A stretch of 64,000 bases of DNA, from assembly GCF_020510625.1 (NCBI RefSeq), contig NZ_CP075191.1, forward strand, positions 1,898,001 through 1,962,000, given 5' to 3'. The stretch's first letter is position 1; each line of letters begins with the position of its first letter. This DNA comes from Ferribacterium limneticum (GTDB lineage Bacteria > Pseudomonadota > Gammaproteobacteria > Burkholderiales > Rhodocyclaceae). Made by a program: the position numbers and the translations under genes. The notes under the pieces were generated by a model that did no database searches, was not told the origin of the DNA, and was given only the letters and a program-made list of their open reading frames with translations. This document shows, piece after piece, positions 44,576 through 53,767 of this stretch.

Positions 44576-46447
44576 ATGCCTAGCCACCGCAGCCTGCGCC
44601 ACCTGCCGATATTGATGCTGCTCCTCACCTTGATGGTGTTGAGCGGCTTTGCCGCGCACCGCATCGCCCAGCAACTCGGTTTGGCCGACCTGCAGGCCAC
44701 CGGCCTGCACCGGCTCGACCTGTATACCGCCAGCCTGGAGCGGGAAATCGGCAAATATGCCTTCCTGCCCGGCACGCTTGGCCTCGAACACGACGTGCTG
44801 GCGCTGCTGGGGGAGACGGCAGACAGCAAGCTGGCGCCACGGGTGAACGCCTATCTGGAGCAGCTTAACGAACGAGCCGGCACACTAGCGATCTACGTCA
44901 TCGACACGCGCGGCCACGTCGTCGCCTCCAGCAACTGGCGCCGCGCCGACAGCTTCGTCGGTGAGGATCTCTCTTTCCGTCCTTATTTCCGTGAGGCGAT
45001 GGACAGCGGCAGCGGTCGTTTCTTCGGCATCGGCACGACACGGGGCGAACCCGGCTACTACCTTGCCTCGACGCTGACCGACGATAGCCGGACGCTCGGC
45101 GTCGCGGTCATCAAGGTCAGCCTGGAGCAACTCGAAAAATCGTGGAGTACTGTCGAGGCGCCGGCCATGGTCAGCGACGAGAACGGCGTCGTCATCCTTG
45201 GTTCGGTTGCCGACTGGAAATTCACCACCTTGCGTCCGCTCGACGAAGCGACGCGGCGCGCCTTCGACCAGACGCAGCAGTACAACCGGCGGGCCCTGAC
45301 ATCGCTCGATCTCAAGGAAATTGCGGCACTCGATCATGGCGCCCGGCTGGTCAGCATTGCCAAAAAAGGGCCGGAGATGGTTTCGGTCTATCCGGTTGCC
45401 GGGCGCTTTTTGGCTCAGTCCCGCCCACTGCCTGGCACCCCCTGGACGCTGACGGTCCTCTCGCATCTCGAACAGGTTGACGAAATTGCGCAAAGCCGGG
45501 CGATGCTCGCCCTGGTCGGTGCGGCCTTCCTGTTCATGCTCGGCCTGAACCTCAACGAGCGGCGCCGCCACCTGAAGGACCGTCTGGCCGCCCGCGAGGC
45601 GCTGCAAAAGGCGCATGACGAACTGGAGCGCAAGGTCGATGAACGTACCGCCGACCTGTCGGCGGCCAACCAGCTGCTGCACGATGAAGTCGCCGAACGT
45701 ATCCGTGCCGAGCGGACCTTGCGCGCCGCCCAGGATGAACTGGTGCAGGCCGGCAAGCTGGCGGTGATCGGCCAGCTGTCGACCGGTATCGCGCACGAAT
45801 TGAATCAGCCGCTGGCCGCACTCCGGACGCTGTCCGGCAATAGTGTTCGCTTTCTCGAACGGGGTGATCTGGTCACGACAAAGGCCAATCTTGAGCGCAT
45901 CGCCCAACTGGTTGATCGCATGGGTGGCATCACCGGCCAATTGCGGGCTTTCGCCCGTAAATCGAGCGGCCAGTTGCAGCCGGTTGCGCTTTGCCGCGCA
46001 CTTGATAACGCACTGGCCTTGCTCGAACAGCGCCTGCGCCAGGCCAAGGCCGAGGTTGTCCGCCATTGCCCGCTGCCCGAGCCGTGGGCGCTGTGCGACG
46101 CAAACCGGCTGGAGCAGGTCCTGATCAACCTGATCGGCAATGCGCTCGACGCGATGGACGGCCAGCCGACACCGCGCCTGGAACTCGACTGTGCGGCCAT
46201 TGACGGGCAGGCCAGGCTGACGGTTCGCGATCACGGTCCAGGGCTGGCCGAAGAAGCCCTGAGCCACTTGTTCGAACCATTTTTCACGACCAAGGCGGCC
46301 GGTGTCGGCCTCGGTCTTGGGCTGACCATCTCGGCCGGCATCGTCCGCGATTTTGGCGGCACCCTGAGTGGCGCCAACCACCCGGATGGCGGTGCCATCT
46401 TCACCTTGCACATCCCGCTCCTCGACGAGGCCGAACACCATGACTGA
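44576..46447 (+). CDS. dctB: DctB-type C4-dicarboxylate sensor kinase
   Basis: A 623-residue sensor: membrane helix (about 10-30), periplasmic double-Cache-like sensing region (about 35-300, with SNWRRADSFVGEDLSFRPYF), second helix (about 302-322), a coiled coil (about 330-400), the H-box GQLSTGIAHELNQPLAAL and a full HATPase domain (N box LINLIGNALDAMD, G1 DHGPGLA, G2 GVGLGLGLTIS). Matches DctB kinases. Its stop overlaps dctD by 8 bp. Confidence 0.93.
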   Translation: MPSHRSLRHLPILMLLLTLMVLSGFAAHRIAQQLGLADLQATGLHRLDLYTASLEREIGKYAFLPGTLGLEHDVLALLGETADSKLAPRVNAYLEQLNERAGTLAIYVIDTRGHVVASSNWRRADSFVGEDLSFRPYFREAMDSGSGRFFGIGTTRGEPGYYLASTLTDDSRTLGVAVIKVSLEQLEKSWSTVEAPAMVSDENGVVILGSVADWKFTTLRPLDEATRRAFDQTQQYNRRALTSLDLKEIAALDHGARLVSIAKKGPEMVSVYPVAGRFLAQSRPLPGTPWTLTVLSHLEQVDEIAQSRAMLALVGAAFLFMLGLNLNERRRHLKDRLAAREALQKAHDELERKVDERTADLSAANQLLHDEVAERIRAERTLRAAQDELVQAGKLAVIGQLSTGIAHELNQPLAALRTLSGNSVRFLERGDLVTTKANLERIAQLVDRMGGITGQLRAFARKSSGQLQPVALCRALDNALALLEQRLRQAKAEVVRHCPLPEPWALCDANRLEQVLINLIGNALDAMDGQPTPRLELDCAAIDGQARLTVRDHGPGLAEEALSHLFEPFFTTKAAGVGLGLGLTISAGIVRDFGGTLSGANHPDGGAIFTLHIPLLDEAEHHD

Positions 46448-47774
46448 TGCCCTGAAAGTACTGATCATCGAGGATGATCCCGACGTTGCACTGGGCTGCG
46501 AACAGGCGCTGCAACTCGAAGGCTTCGCCACCGAATGCGTGGGCAGCGCGGAGCAGGCGAGGCGCCGGCTGGGCCGTGATTTCCGCGGCATCATCGTCAG
46601 CGACATCCGCTTGCCGAAAATGGATGGCATGGCCTTCCTGCGCGAGACGCTGGCCCTCGACCCCGAATTGCCAGTGGTGCTGATCACCGGCCATGGCGAT
46701 GTGACGATGGCGGTCCAGGCCATGAAGGATGGCGCCTACGATTTCATCCAGAAGCCCTTTTCGCCGGAATATCTGGTCGAGGTGGTGCGGCGGGCACTGG
46801 AAAAGCGCCGGCTGGTGCTGGAGGTGCGCGACCTGCGCTGCCAACTGGAACAGCGCGACCAGCTCGAAGGCAAGCTGATCGGCCGGGCACCGGGGATGCA
46901 GAAGCTGCGCCAGATGCTGGTCGGCCTGGCCAGCAGTGCCGCCGACGTGCTGATCCACGGCGAAACAGGTACCGGCAAGGAACTGGTGGCGCGCTGTCTG
47001 CATGAAGCCAGTGCGCGGCGGAGTGGCAATTTCGTCGCCATCAATTGCGGCGGGCTGCCCGAAAACTTGTTCGAAAGTGAAATTTTTGGCCACGAAGCCG
47101 GGGCCTATACCGGGGCCGGCAAGCGGCGGATCGGCAAGATCGAGTACGCCAGCGGTGGCACGCTGTTTCTGGACGAGATCGAAAGCATGCCGGTTGCCAT
47201 GCAGATCAAGCTGCTGCGCGTCCTGCAGGAACGGACGCTGGAGCGCCTGGGCTCGAATACCAGCATCCCGATCGACTGTCGCGTCATTGCCGCCACCAAG
47301 ACCGACCTGCTGGAACTGGCCGGCCGAGGCGGTTTCCGCAACGACCTGTATTACCGGCTCAGCGTTGCGACGCTTAACCTGCCGCCGCTGCGTGAGCGGC
47401 GCGAGGATATTCCGCTGCTCTTCGAACATTTCGTGCTCCAGGCGGCAGCACGCCACCAGCGTCCGGTGCCGGAAACAACGGCTGGCCAGATCCGGCAACT
47501 GGTTGCCTACGCCTGGCCGGGCAACGTCCGTGAGCTGCGAAATGTTGCCGATCGCTGCGTACTCGGCATCGAAAGCGGCTCCCCCCCTTTCGGGCAGCCG
47601 GCCACCGATGGCCCGACTCCGCTGTCCGAAACCGTCGAAGCCTTCGAACGCGCCTTGATCGCCGATGCGCTACGCCGCCACGGCAGCCTGGGGCGTACCG
47701 CCGAAGCGCTGGCGGTCGCCAAGACAACGCTGCATGACAAGATAAAAAAGTACGGGCTGGATGAGGGCAATTAG
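46440..47774 (+). CDS. dctD: DctD-type sigma54-dependent response regulator
   Basis: A 444-residue regulator: receiver domain (about 5-120, acceptor Asp in GIIVSDIRLPKMDG), AAA+ domain (about 145-380, Walker A GETGTGKE, Walker B GGTLFLDEIE) and a Fis HTH (GRTAEALAVAKTTLHDKIKKYG). The sigma54 loop is GAYTGA rather than GAFTGA, a conservative change. It should activate the -24/-12 promoter at 42222. Translationally coupled to dctB by 8 bp. Confidence 0.93.
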   Translation: MTDALKVLIIEDDPDVALGCEQALQLEGFATECVGSAEQARRRLGRDFRGIIVSDIRLPKMDGMAFLRETLALDPELPVVLITGHGDVTMAVQAMKDGAYDFIQKPFSPEYLVEVVRRALEKRRLVLEVRDLRCQLEQRDQLEGKLIGRAPGMQKLRQMLVGLASSAADVLIHGETGTGKELVARCLHEASARRSGNFVAINCGGLPENLFESEIFGHEAGAYTGAGKRRIGKIEYASGGTLFLDEIESMPVAMQIKLLRVLQERTLERLGSNTSIPIDCRVIAATKTDLLELAGRGGFRNDLYYRLSVATLNLPPLRERREDIPLLFEHFVLQAAARHQRPVPETTAGQIRQLVAYAWPGNVRELRNVADRCVLGIESGSPPFGQPATDGPTPLSETVEAFERALIADALRRHGSLGRTAEALAVAKTTLHDKIKKYGLDEGN

Positions 47775-47883
47775 AAGCCCGTAGCAATCATTGAATTACG
47801 CTGAGCCAATGTTTGAACAGAAGACCGCAGCGGCACCGGGCTCATATCGAGTCGGTGCCGTCTGGTAAAAGAACCCGCGGCCG

Positions 47884-49296
47884 TTACAAGGTGATCGACA
47901 AGGTCTTGTCGCTGCCAGTAAAACGCTTTGCACCCACTGCTTTGATTGGTTGATAGACGCCTGAGCCGCGAACGAAAATCTCGAGCCCGTTCATGTCCCA
48001 GTTGTCGCCGGATATGCCGCCGCCGAAGGTGGTGCTGACCACGAGCTTGCGCAACTGGTCCCTGCGGACGGGGCGCTGCAGAACAACCTGGGCAAACTCG
48101 GTTGAGTTCGGTACCCAGTGTGCACCCAGATTGATGTTTTGATAGCTTTGCTGGGTGCCGTCAGCCAGCGTGACGACCAGATTGACGTTGTCGTTGCCGC
48201 CGCGCAGATCGTCACCACCCGTGGAAAAAGCCAGTACCAGTTCGTGAACCAATCCGTCATTCGGGTAATTGGCGCTGGGTAGCGATGGCGGTTGGCGAAC
48301 GTGGTAGTTCTTGTCTACGAAGTAGGTCCGATACTGGATATCGAGGTTGTCCTTTGGGCAAAAGACTTGCCGCGCCCGATTTGCGATAAAGGTGCGCAGG
48401 ATGCCGGCTTTGTTCGGATCGTAGGCGTAGATCTCGAAGTCCTCAACGTAAGCCCCCAAATCACCCTTGTAACGCCCCAGTTTGTAACCGGTGGCGATGA
48501 CCTGATGGCCAAGATCGCCCAAGCTCTTGAAGCAAAGCACACAGGGCTTGCCTTGGTCGATATAGGCTCGCATCTCACTGATCCGACCGGCGGAAATGCC
48601 CCAGTTGAAGAACTCGGTATTCCTGGCGCCGAAGGGGTTGAAAATGACCTCGGCCCATTTGTCCAGATTGCAGGTGATTGAATCGACCTGACGGTTGTAC
48701 AGATACTGGCGCAGTACCGTCCGGCTGGCCGGGCGATAGGGCTGGTCAGGCACCGGCATGCTCGAGTAATAGTAGTCCAGCGCGGCATAGCACATGCCAC
48801 CACAAAGCGCGTCGGTTTGAATGTTGAGCTCCGGAATGACGTCGTTCTTGAAGCCATCGTTCTGGAATTTGAAACCGTTGGTGTCCGGCGCGAACATTTT
48901 GAGTTTGAGGGGGATTTCCTCGAAGGTTTCCCAGCTGGCCGGCTTGTCGCGATTGGCAATCAGGGCGAGCTTGCCGGCGTTTTCGGCACAGATGAATTTG
49001 CCATTGGCGAGCGATCGGTAAGCAAACTTGCCGGTACCCATCGCAATTTTCTCGAAGGTCTCCCATTGGCCCACCGCATCCCGGTTGGCGATCAAGGGGA
49101 GGGTGCCAGCGTTTTCTGCACAGACAAATTTCTTGTTGGCCATCGCCCGCAAGGCGACTCGGTTATTGCCCAGATCGACAGTGTCGAAAGTCTCCCATTC
49201 GGCTGCTGCGTCACGGTTCGCGATCAATGGTTTAGCACCGGCATTTTCGGCACAGACAAACTTGTTGTTCGCCATAGATTTAAGTGTGATCAACAT
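47884..49296 (-). CDS. Fascin-like repeat plus cysteine-peptidase-like protein of unknown role
   Basis: A 470-residue protein. Residues 5-130 hold three ~40-residue repeats of the form (L/M)ANxKFVCAENAG..PLIANRD...WETFE, the fascin/actin-crosslinking beta-trefoil pattern. Residues 150-345 look like a papain/C39-type fold: Cys in ALCGGMCYAALDYYY, His in LGHQVIATGY, and Asp/Asn in YAYDPNKAGI. A C-terminal beta-rich domain (about 345-470) has FSTGGDDLRGGNDN and TFGGGISGDNWDMNGLEI. No signal peptide. GGGAG precedes the ATG. Protease activity is inference. It stands alone on the minus strand between dctD and nifN. Confidence 0.7.
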   Translation of the reverse strand: MLITLKSMANNKFVCAENAGAKPLIANRDAAAEWETFDTVDLGNNRVALRAMANKKFVCAENAGTLPLIANRDAVGQWETFEKIAMGTGKFAYRSLANGKFICAENAGKLALIANRDKPASWETFEEIPLKLKMFAPDTNGFKFQNDGFKNDVIPELNIQTDALCGGMCYAALDYYYSSMPVPDQPYRPASRTVLRQYLYNRQVDSITCNLDKWAEVIFNPFGARNTEFFNWGISAGRISEMRAYIDQGKPCVLCFKSLGDLGHQVIATGYKLGRYKGDLGAYVEDFEIYAYDPNKAGILRTFIANRARQVFCPKDNLDIQYRTYFVDKNYHVRQPPSLPSANYPNDGLVHELVLAFSTGGDDLRGGNDNVNLVVTLADGTQQSYQNINLGAHWVPNSTEFAQVVLQRPVRRDQLRKLVVSTTFGGGISGDNWDMNGLEIFVRGSGVYQPIKAVGAKRFTGSDKTLSITL

Positions 49297-49494
49297 GTTT
49301 TTCTCCCTGAATGGTTGAAAGGTGGCCTGCCGCTTGTAGCCGCAGGCAGGCCTGAAGTCATGTTCAATGCAATTTAAATATAGAAGACAAATGTCATTTT
49401 TTGTTGACGGGTATCAATCAGGCATTAATGATTTTTGACCAATCCAGGCTTGCCGTCTTGAGCCTGGCGGGAGCTAGCCTATTTGTTATCGCTT

Positions 49495-49510
49495 TGTAGG
49501 GTTTCCTACA
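49495..49510. promoter_or_regulatory. NifA activator site of nifN
   Basis: TGTAGGGTTTCCTACA, TGT-N10-ACA and almost a perfect palindrome, 45 bp from the -24 element. Confidence 0.87.
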
Positions 49511-49555
49511 CGCTTATTTTTCAATAACCCATTGTTTTTTTATTGAATAGTCGCT

Positions 49556-49571
49556 TGGCGCGTTCCTTGCT
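49556..49571 (+). promoter_or_regulatory. Sigma54 promoter of nifN
   Basis: TGGCGCGTTCCTTGCT with GG/GC 10 bases apart, 34 bp before the nifN ATG. It gives nifN expression independent of the distant nifE promoter. Confidence 0.88.
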
Positions 49572-49605
49572 GAGATGTGTTTAATCTCAACGGGGCAATG
49601 TCCAA

Positions 49606-51009
49606 ATGGCTGAAATCATCCATTCCAAGAAAGCGCTGGCGGTTAATCCGCTCAAGGTGAGCCAGCCGATTGGCGCTTCGCTGGCTTTTCTCGGCCTGGC
49701 GAAGAGTTTGCCGCTGATGCATGGTTCGCAGGGCTGCACGGCTTTTGGCAAGGTCTTCTTCGTGCGCCATTTCCGCGAGCCGATTCCGCTGCAGACGACG
49801 GCGATGGATCAGGTGTCGAGCATCATGGGTGCCGACGACAACGTGATCGAGGCGCTACGCACGCTGTCCGACAAGAGCAAGCCGGACATCATCGGGCTGG
49901 TTACTACCGGCCTGTCGGAAACGCAGGGGACGGACATTCGTCGTTGCCTGCGCGATTTCCGCAGCAAGTTTCCTGAATTTGCCCATGTCGCCGTGGTGCC
50001 GGTGAGTACCCCGGATTACGTTGGGTGCCTGGAAAGCGGCTATGCCCTGGCTATTGAATCGCTGATCGAAACGCTGGTGCCGGAAAGCCAGAGCGTCGGC
50101 AAGCGGCCGAAGCAGGTCAATGTGCTGGCTTCGGCCATGCTGACGCCGGGCGATATCGAGGCGATCAAGGAGTGGGTTGAAGCCTTCGGCCTGCGCCCCA
50201 TCGTCGTGCCGGATATCGGCGATTCGCTGGATGGCCATTTGGTCGAAGCTGAAACCTCTTCGCTGACCCTGGGTGGTACGCCGCGCTCCGAGATCGAGAT
50301 CATGGGCGAGTCGACTGCCACACTGGTGGTCGGCCCCTCGCTGCACAAGGCGGCCAATATTCTCAAGGCGCGCACCGGTGTTCCGGACTACCGCTTTGAA
50401 GGCCTGATGGGCCTCGATGATTGCGATGCCTTTACCCAGGCGCTGGCCGAGATTTCGGGCAAGCCGGTACCGGAGCGGATCGAGCGGCATCGTGCCCAGT
50501 TGCAGGATGCGATGGTCGACAGCCATTTCATGATTGGCTTCGCCCGCGTCGCGCTGGCTGCCGATCCGGATTTGCTCGGCATGCAGGCGCGTTTCCTGAC
50601 CGGCATGGGCGCCGAGGTGGTCAGCGCGGTCAGCCCGCACAAGCACGAAAGCCTGGCCGGCCTGCCGATTGCCAAAGTCATCATCGGTGATCTGGAGGAC
50701 ATGGAGAAGGAGGCGAGGGCGACCGGTGCGCAATTCATCATCGCCAATTCCCACGCCGCCGAAACGGCGCAAAGACTTGGCCTGCCGCTGATGCGCGCCG
50801 GCTTCCCGCAGTACGACCACGTGGGCGGTTATGCCCGCACCTGGGTGGGCTACCGCGGTACGCGGCAAGCCCTGTTCGATCTCGCCAACCTGATGCTGGG
50901 ACAACACCATGAACTCGAACCCTATCGATCAATCTACTGGGCCGACGACCGCGATGGCGCCGGCAAGCCCTATGTCATCTCGTCGTCTGCAGTTGGTCTG
51001 GTCCATTAA
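49606..51009 (+). CDS. nifN: NifN, FeMo-cofactor scaffold beta subunit
   Basis: A 467-residue NifN, partner of NifE. It keeps the one conserved cluster cysteine [12 protein letters not shown] (Cys44) and the [12 protein letters not shown] and [13 protein letters not shown] segments of the family. Heads the plus-strand operon nifN-nifX-rseC-DUF269-CCE_0567-fdxB. It overlaps the nifX start by 38 bp. In most diazotrophs it directly follows nifE, but here it is separated by 7.6 kb and has its own promoter. Confidence 0.96.
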   Translation: MAEIIHSKKALAVNPLKVSQPIGASLAFLGLAKSLPLMHGSQGCTAFGKVFFVRHFREPIPLQTTAMDQVSSIMGADDNVIEALRTLSDKSKPDIIGLVTTGLSETQGTDIRRCLRDFRSKFPEFAHVAVVPVSTPDYVGCLESGYALAIESLIETLVPESQSVGKRPKQVNVLASAMLTPGDIEAIKEWVEAFGLRPIVVPDIGDSLDGHLVEAETSSLTLGGTPRSEIEIMGESTATLVVGPSLHKAANILKARTGVPDYRFEGLMGLDDCDAFTQALAEISGKPVPERIERHRAQLQDAMVDSHFMIGFARVALAADPDLLGMQARFLTGMGAEVVSAVSPHKHESLAGLPIAKVIIGDLEDMEKEARATGAQFIIANSHAAETAQRLGLPLMRAGFPQYDHVGGYARTWVGYRGTRQALFDLANLMLGQHHELEPYRSIYWADDRDGAGKPYVISSSAVGLVH

Positions 51010-51451
51010 GAAGGAGCCGGAAGCCGTGATCAAGGTCGCCTTCGCCTCCACTGACCGTTCGCGCGTCAATCAGCACTTTGGCGCCGCCGAGGGCTTCGCT
51101 GTTTATGAGATCACCCCGGAGAACGCAACGCTGGTCGGTGTGGCCGAATTCGGCGAAGAGGCGATGGATGGCAACGAGGACAAGCTCGGTGCCAAGGTCG
51201 ATTTCCTCGAAGGCTGCGCCGCGGTTTATGTCATGGCGATTGGGGCTTCGGCAATCAAGAAGCTGCTGGCCAAGGGCATACAGCCGATCCGTGTCGATGA
51301 GGTCGATGCCATCGACGACCTGCTGCTCGAAATCTCCAAGGCGATGACCGAAGGCGGTGTCGCCTGGATAGATCGCGCTCTTGCGGCACAGGCCAAGGCC
51401 AAGTCCGAAGACCGCTTCGCCAGCATGGAAGAAGAGGGGTGGGAAGGATGA
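50972..51451 (+). CDS. nifX: NifX, FeMo-cofactor precursor carrier
   Basis: A 159-residue NifX. The start [11 protein letters not shown] matches the family beginning, followed by [26 protein letters not shown] and [16 protein letters not shown]. NifX holds NifB-co and VK-cluster while they pass to NifE/N. ATG 50972 is preferred to 50909, which would overlap nifN by 101 bp. It ends in an ATGA overlap with the RseC-like gene. Confidence 0.95.
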   Translation: MSSRRLQLVWSIKKEPEAVIKVAFASTDRSRVNQHFGAAEGFAVYEITPENATLVGVAEFGEEAMDGNEDKLGAKVDFLEGCAAVYVMAIGASAIKKLLAKGIQPIRVDEVDAIDDLLLEISKAMTEGGVAWIDRALAAQAKAKSEDRFASMEEEGWEG

Positions 51452-51915
51452 GCGCCGGCATGATCGAACATCGCGGCATCATCCAGCGTGTTGAAGATGG
51501 CAAGGCCATCGTCGCCATGGAAACTGCCGGTTGCAGTTCCTGCGGCCAAGGCAGCAGTTGCGGCATCGGCAAGATGGCCAGCGGCCGCCCGGCCACGCTG
51601 CTTACCCTGCCGGTCAGCGGCGACCTCAAGGCCGGCGACTTCGTGCTGATCGGCTTGCCGGAAAGCAAGCTGACGTTTTCTGCCTTGCTTGGCTATCTCT
51701 TCCCCGCTTTTGCCATGATTTTTGGTGCCTGGCTTGGTGCTGCCCTGGATGGTAGCGACGGTGCCACTGCCCTCGGTGCCATCGCCGGTTTTCTCGCTGC
51801 GCTGAGCATCGCGCGTGTCGTCATCGGCCTGGTTCCCGGCCTGATGCCTGCCCCCCAACTGATTCCGATTTCCAAGCAATCCCCCGCGTTCCCCAAGGAG
51901 TATCACCATGACTGA
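51448..51915 (+). CDS. RseC/SoxR-reducing-system family membrane protein
   Basis: A 155-residue protein starting [18 protein letters not shown]. It has four cysteines (CSSCGQGSSC, residues 29-38) and two adjacent membrane helices (about 82-101 and 107-128), as in RseC. In other bacteria RseC works with Rsx/Rnf proteins in reducing SoxR. Its presence in a nifX operon beside a NifA-controlled rnf suggests involvement with Rnf assembly or redox control; this is inference. Overlaps nifX by 4 bp and the next gene by 8 bp. Confidence 0.85.
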   Translation: MSAGMIEHRGIIQRVEDGKAIVAMETAGCSSCGQGSSCGIGKMASGRPATLLTLPVSGDLKAGDFVLIGLPESKLTFSALLGYLFPAFAMIFGAWLGAALDGSDGATALGAIAGFLAALSIARVVIGLVPGLMPAPQLIPISKQSPAFPKEYHHD

Positions 51916-52369
51916 AGCCATTGCCCTCGATCCCATCTTTGAAACCGATTTCGTCAAGGAGATGGCCCGCCAGATGCGCGCCCTCGACACCTACGGCACC
52001 TATCAGGGCTGGACGGTCGAAAAGATTCTCGACCCGTACATCCTGACCAAGGAACGCAAGGCCGAAATCCCGTTGATCGGCGACCCGGACGACGAGACCA
52101 TTTCCCGCGTCAAGGCCTTCTACAACGCCATCGCCGTGCTGATCGAAAAGGAATGCAAGCTGCTCGCCGTGCCGCTGGTGCACCTGACGCACGAAGGCTT
52201 CGGCCGCGCGTTGATCACCGTCGGCAAGCTGGTTGCCGTCGATCGCACCCTGCGTGACGTGCATCGCTTCGGCTTCGCCAACCTGTCCAAGATGAAGGAC
52301 GAAGCCGACAAGATCCTCTCCATCGCCATCGAGCGCATTGGCGAGCATCCGGCCGTCGCCGGCCTGTAA
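51908..52369 (+). CDS. NifX-associated nitrogen fixation protein (DUF269)
   Basis: A 153-residue helical protein of the DUF269 family, found next to nifX in many diazotrophs: FVKEMARQMRALDTYGTYQGW and YNAIAVLIEKECKLLAVPLVHLTHEGFGR are its hallmarks. Function is not defined. Translationally coupled to the RseC-like gene by 8 bp and followed after 14 bp by the CCE_0567-like gene. Confidence 0.93.
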   Translation: MTEAIALDPIFETDFVKEMARQMRALDTYGTYQGWTVEKILDPYILTKERKAEIPLIGDPDDETISRVKAFYNAIAVLIEKECKLLAVPLVHLTHEGFGRALITVGKLVAVDRTLRDVHRFGFANLSKMKDEADKILSIAIERIGEHPAVAGL

Positions 52370-52383
52370 TTCCCGGAGGCCTT

Positions 52384-52602
52384 ATGTCCGACGAAGAAAT
52401 CGCCGCCCTCGACAAGGAAGTGAAGAAGTTGAAGCGCATCGCTTCCGAGTGGGCCTCCCAGATGCACGACCTCGTGGAAGACCGCCTGCCGGCGGCCTAC
52501 CAGGAGATTCCCGGCATCGCCCAATCCACCTACGACGCCTGCCAGGCCTGGGCCGAGGCCAGCAAGCGCCTCGCCGCAGCCCAGAAAGGACAACCCGCAT
52601 GA
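52384..52602 (+). CDS. CCE_0567-family (DUF683) nif-associated small metalloprotein
   Basis: A 72-residue helical protein with LDKEVKKLKRIASEWASQMHDLVEDRLP and a C-terminal TYDACQAWAEA segment, the CCE_0567/DUF683 family found between DUF269 and fdxB genes. A cyanobacterial member has been studied as a four-helix metal-binding protein; role is unclear. Its stop overlaps the fdxB start (ATGA). Confidence 0.9.
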   Translation: MSDEEIAALDKEVKKLKRIASEWASQMHDLVEDRLPAAYQEIPGIAQSTYDACQAWAEASKRLAAAQKGQPA

Positions 52603-52868
52603 TTACCGGACTCACCAAGGGCGGCACCGAATGGACGCCGCAATTCGCCACCGAACTCGACCAGTCCAAGTGCATCGGCTGTGGCCGTTGCTACAAGGTC
52701 TGCCCGCGCAATGTGCTCGATCTGGTCGAGCGTGAGCTGGACGACGACAACGATGACGAAGACGACAACATGATGGTCATGTCGCTGGCCAACCCGGCGG
52801 ACTGCATCGGTTGTGGCTCCTGTGGGCGGGTCTGCCCGAAGGACTGCTACACCTACGCTCCGGCCTGA
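52599..52868 (+). CDS. fdxB: Ferredoxin III, nif-specific (FdxB)
   Basis: An 89-residue 2[4Fe-4S] ferredoxin: CIGCGRCYKVCP (about 25-36) and CIGCGSCGRVCP (about 69-80), separated by a long, very acidic insert (about 45-58, mostly Asp/Glu). This asymmetric form is typical of nif-specific ferredoxin III. A longer frame from 52338 overlaps other genes. Coupled by ATGA to the preceding gene. Confidence 0.94.
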   Translation: MITGLTKGGTEWTPQFATELDQSKCIGCGRCYKVCPRNVLDLVERELDDDNDDEDDNMMVMSLANPADCIGCGSCGRVCPKDCYTYAPA

Positions 52869-52879
52869 GCCGGTTCCTT

Positions 52880-52907
52880 GTCATTCCCGCGAAAGCGGGA
52901 ATCCAGA
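52880..52907. repeat. Half copy of the class A palindromic repeat
   Basis: GTCATTCCCGCGAAAGCGGG followed by AATCCAG, a single hairpin just after fdxB and before the next gene. It may act as a weak attenuator. Confidence 0.7.
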
Positions 52908-52926
52908 GATGCCAAGACAGCCTGAC

Positions 52927-53274
52927 ATGACAGCACACCCACCTGATCCTGATTTCGGCGAGGCCGTGTGCACCGCCTTGCGCAGCCAGGTGGAAAAACT
53001 CGGCCTGTCGATCGGCGATGAGCCGGTTTGGGCCGAGGCCACGTTCGAGGAAGCGACCGACCCCTTTTCGCAGGAGGTCAGTGTCGTTGCCTACTGGCGC
53101 GGCAAGGCGCGCTTCGGCAAGGCGACTTTCTTTCCGGATGGCCGCATCTTTGCCGAATACCAAGTGCTGCTGCCGCATCCGGAAAAGGCTGATAGCTACA
53201 TCGACTCGGTACAGATCTGGGGCAACCCTCAAAAGTTGAGTGGTGAAGCCGTGATCGCCGAGTACATGAAGTAG
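52927..53274 (+). CDS. Conserved hypothetical protein after fdxB
   Basis: A 115-residue acidic protein with a single cysteine and no recognised motif; it carries a repeated beta-like stretch (VSVVAYWRGKARFGKATFFPDGRIFAEYQV). ATG 52927 is used; ATG 52909 is an alternative that would begin inside the repeat. It is followed after 3 bp by the next ORF. Its position in the nifN operon suggests a nif role; function unknown. Confidence 0.7.
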   Translation: MTAHPPDPDFGEAVCTALRSQVEKLGLSIGDEPVWAEATFEEATDPFSQEVSVVAYWRGKARFGKATFFPDGRIFAEYQVLLPHPEKADSYIDSVQIWGNPQKLSGEAVIAEYMK

Positions 53275-53277
53275 GCG

Positions 53278-53694
53278 ATGACTGCGCTGCCCCGGCTGAT
53301 TCTGATTCACAAGCAGGCGACCAGCGGTCGTGTCCGCTTCCTTTGCTTGAGTTCCGGCGTCGTCGCCTTCAAGCCGCTGCCGCCGCTGTCAGCGCTACGC
53401 GACGAAGATTATTCGCCGACCCTCCAGTTCCACCCGACAGCAGCCGTCCGCGAGGCGGAGATTCATCTCGGGCTGGCTGAAGGGGCCATCGAACCGGTGG
53501 CTGATTTCCAGGCCTGGGTCGATACGCCGGAAGGTGACGTGCCGGTGCTGCTGGCTGCCTTTGCCGGGATTGATCCGCCGTTTTCGGCGGCGGAGCGGAC
53601 CAACAGCCGATTCATCGCGATTACCGAATCGCGCCAGCTGACCGAGGTCGAACGTAACCTGCTGCGTCGGGCTTACGAACACGTTCTTGGTTGA
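53278..53694 (+). CDS. Conserved hypothetical protein, end of nifN operon
   Basis: A 138-residue protein with no motif I recognise. It begins MTALPRLILIHKQ and is rich in Pro and hydrophobic residues, without cysteine clusters apart from one Cys. Starts 3 bp after the previous stop, so coupled. The NifA site for iscA begins 2 bp after its stop codon. Confidence 0.7.
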   Translation: MTALPRLILIHKQATSGRVRFLCLSSGVVAFKPLPPLSALRDEDYSPTLQFHPTAAVREAEIHLGLAEGAIEPVADFQAWVDTPEGDVPVLLAAFAGIDPPFSAAERTNSRFIAITESRQLTEVERNLLRRAYEHVLG

Positions 53695-53695
53695 T

Positions 53696-53711
53696 TGTCG
53701 CAAAAGCGACA
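53696..53711. promoter_or_regulatory. NifA activator site of iscA-nifU-nifS
   Basis: TGTCGCAAAAGCGACA, TGT-N10-ACA and a near-perfect palindrome, 56 bp from the -24 element. Confidence 0.88.
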
Positions 53712-53767
53712 AGACGTTGCGCTGCAATAATCCAATTAATTCAGTTGCTTAAGTTGATTCTCCGGCA

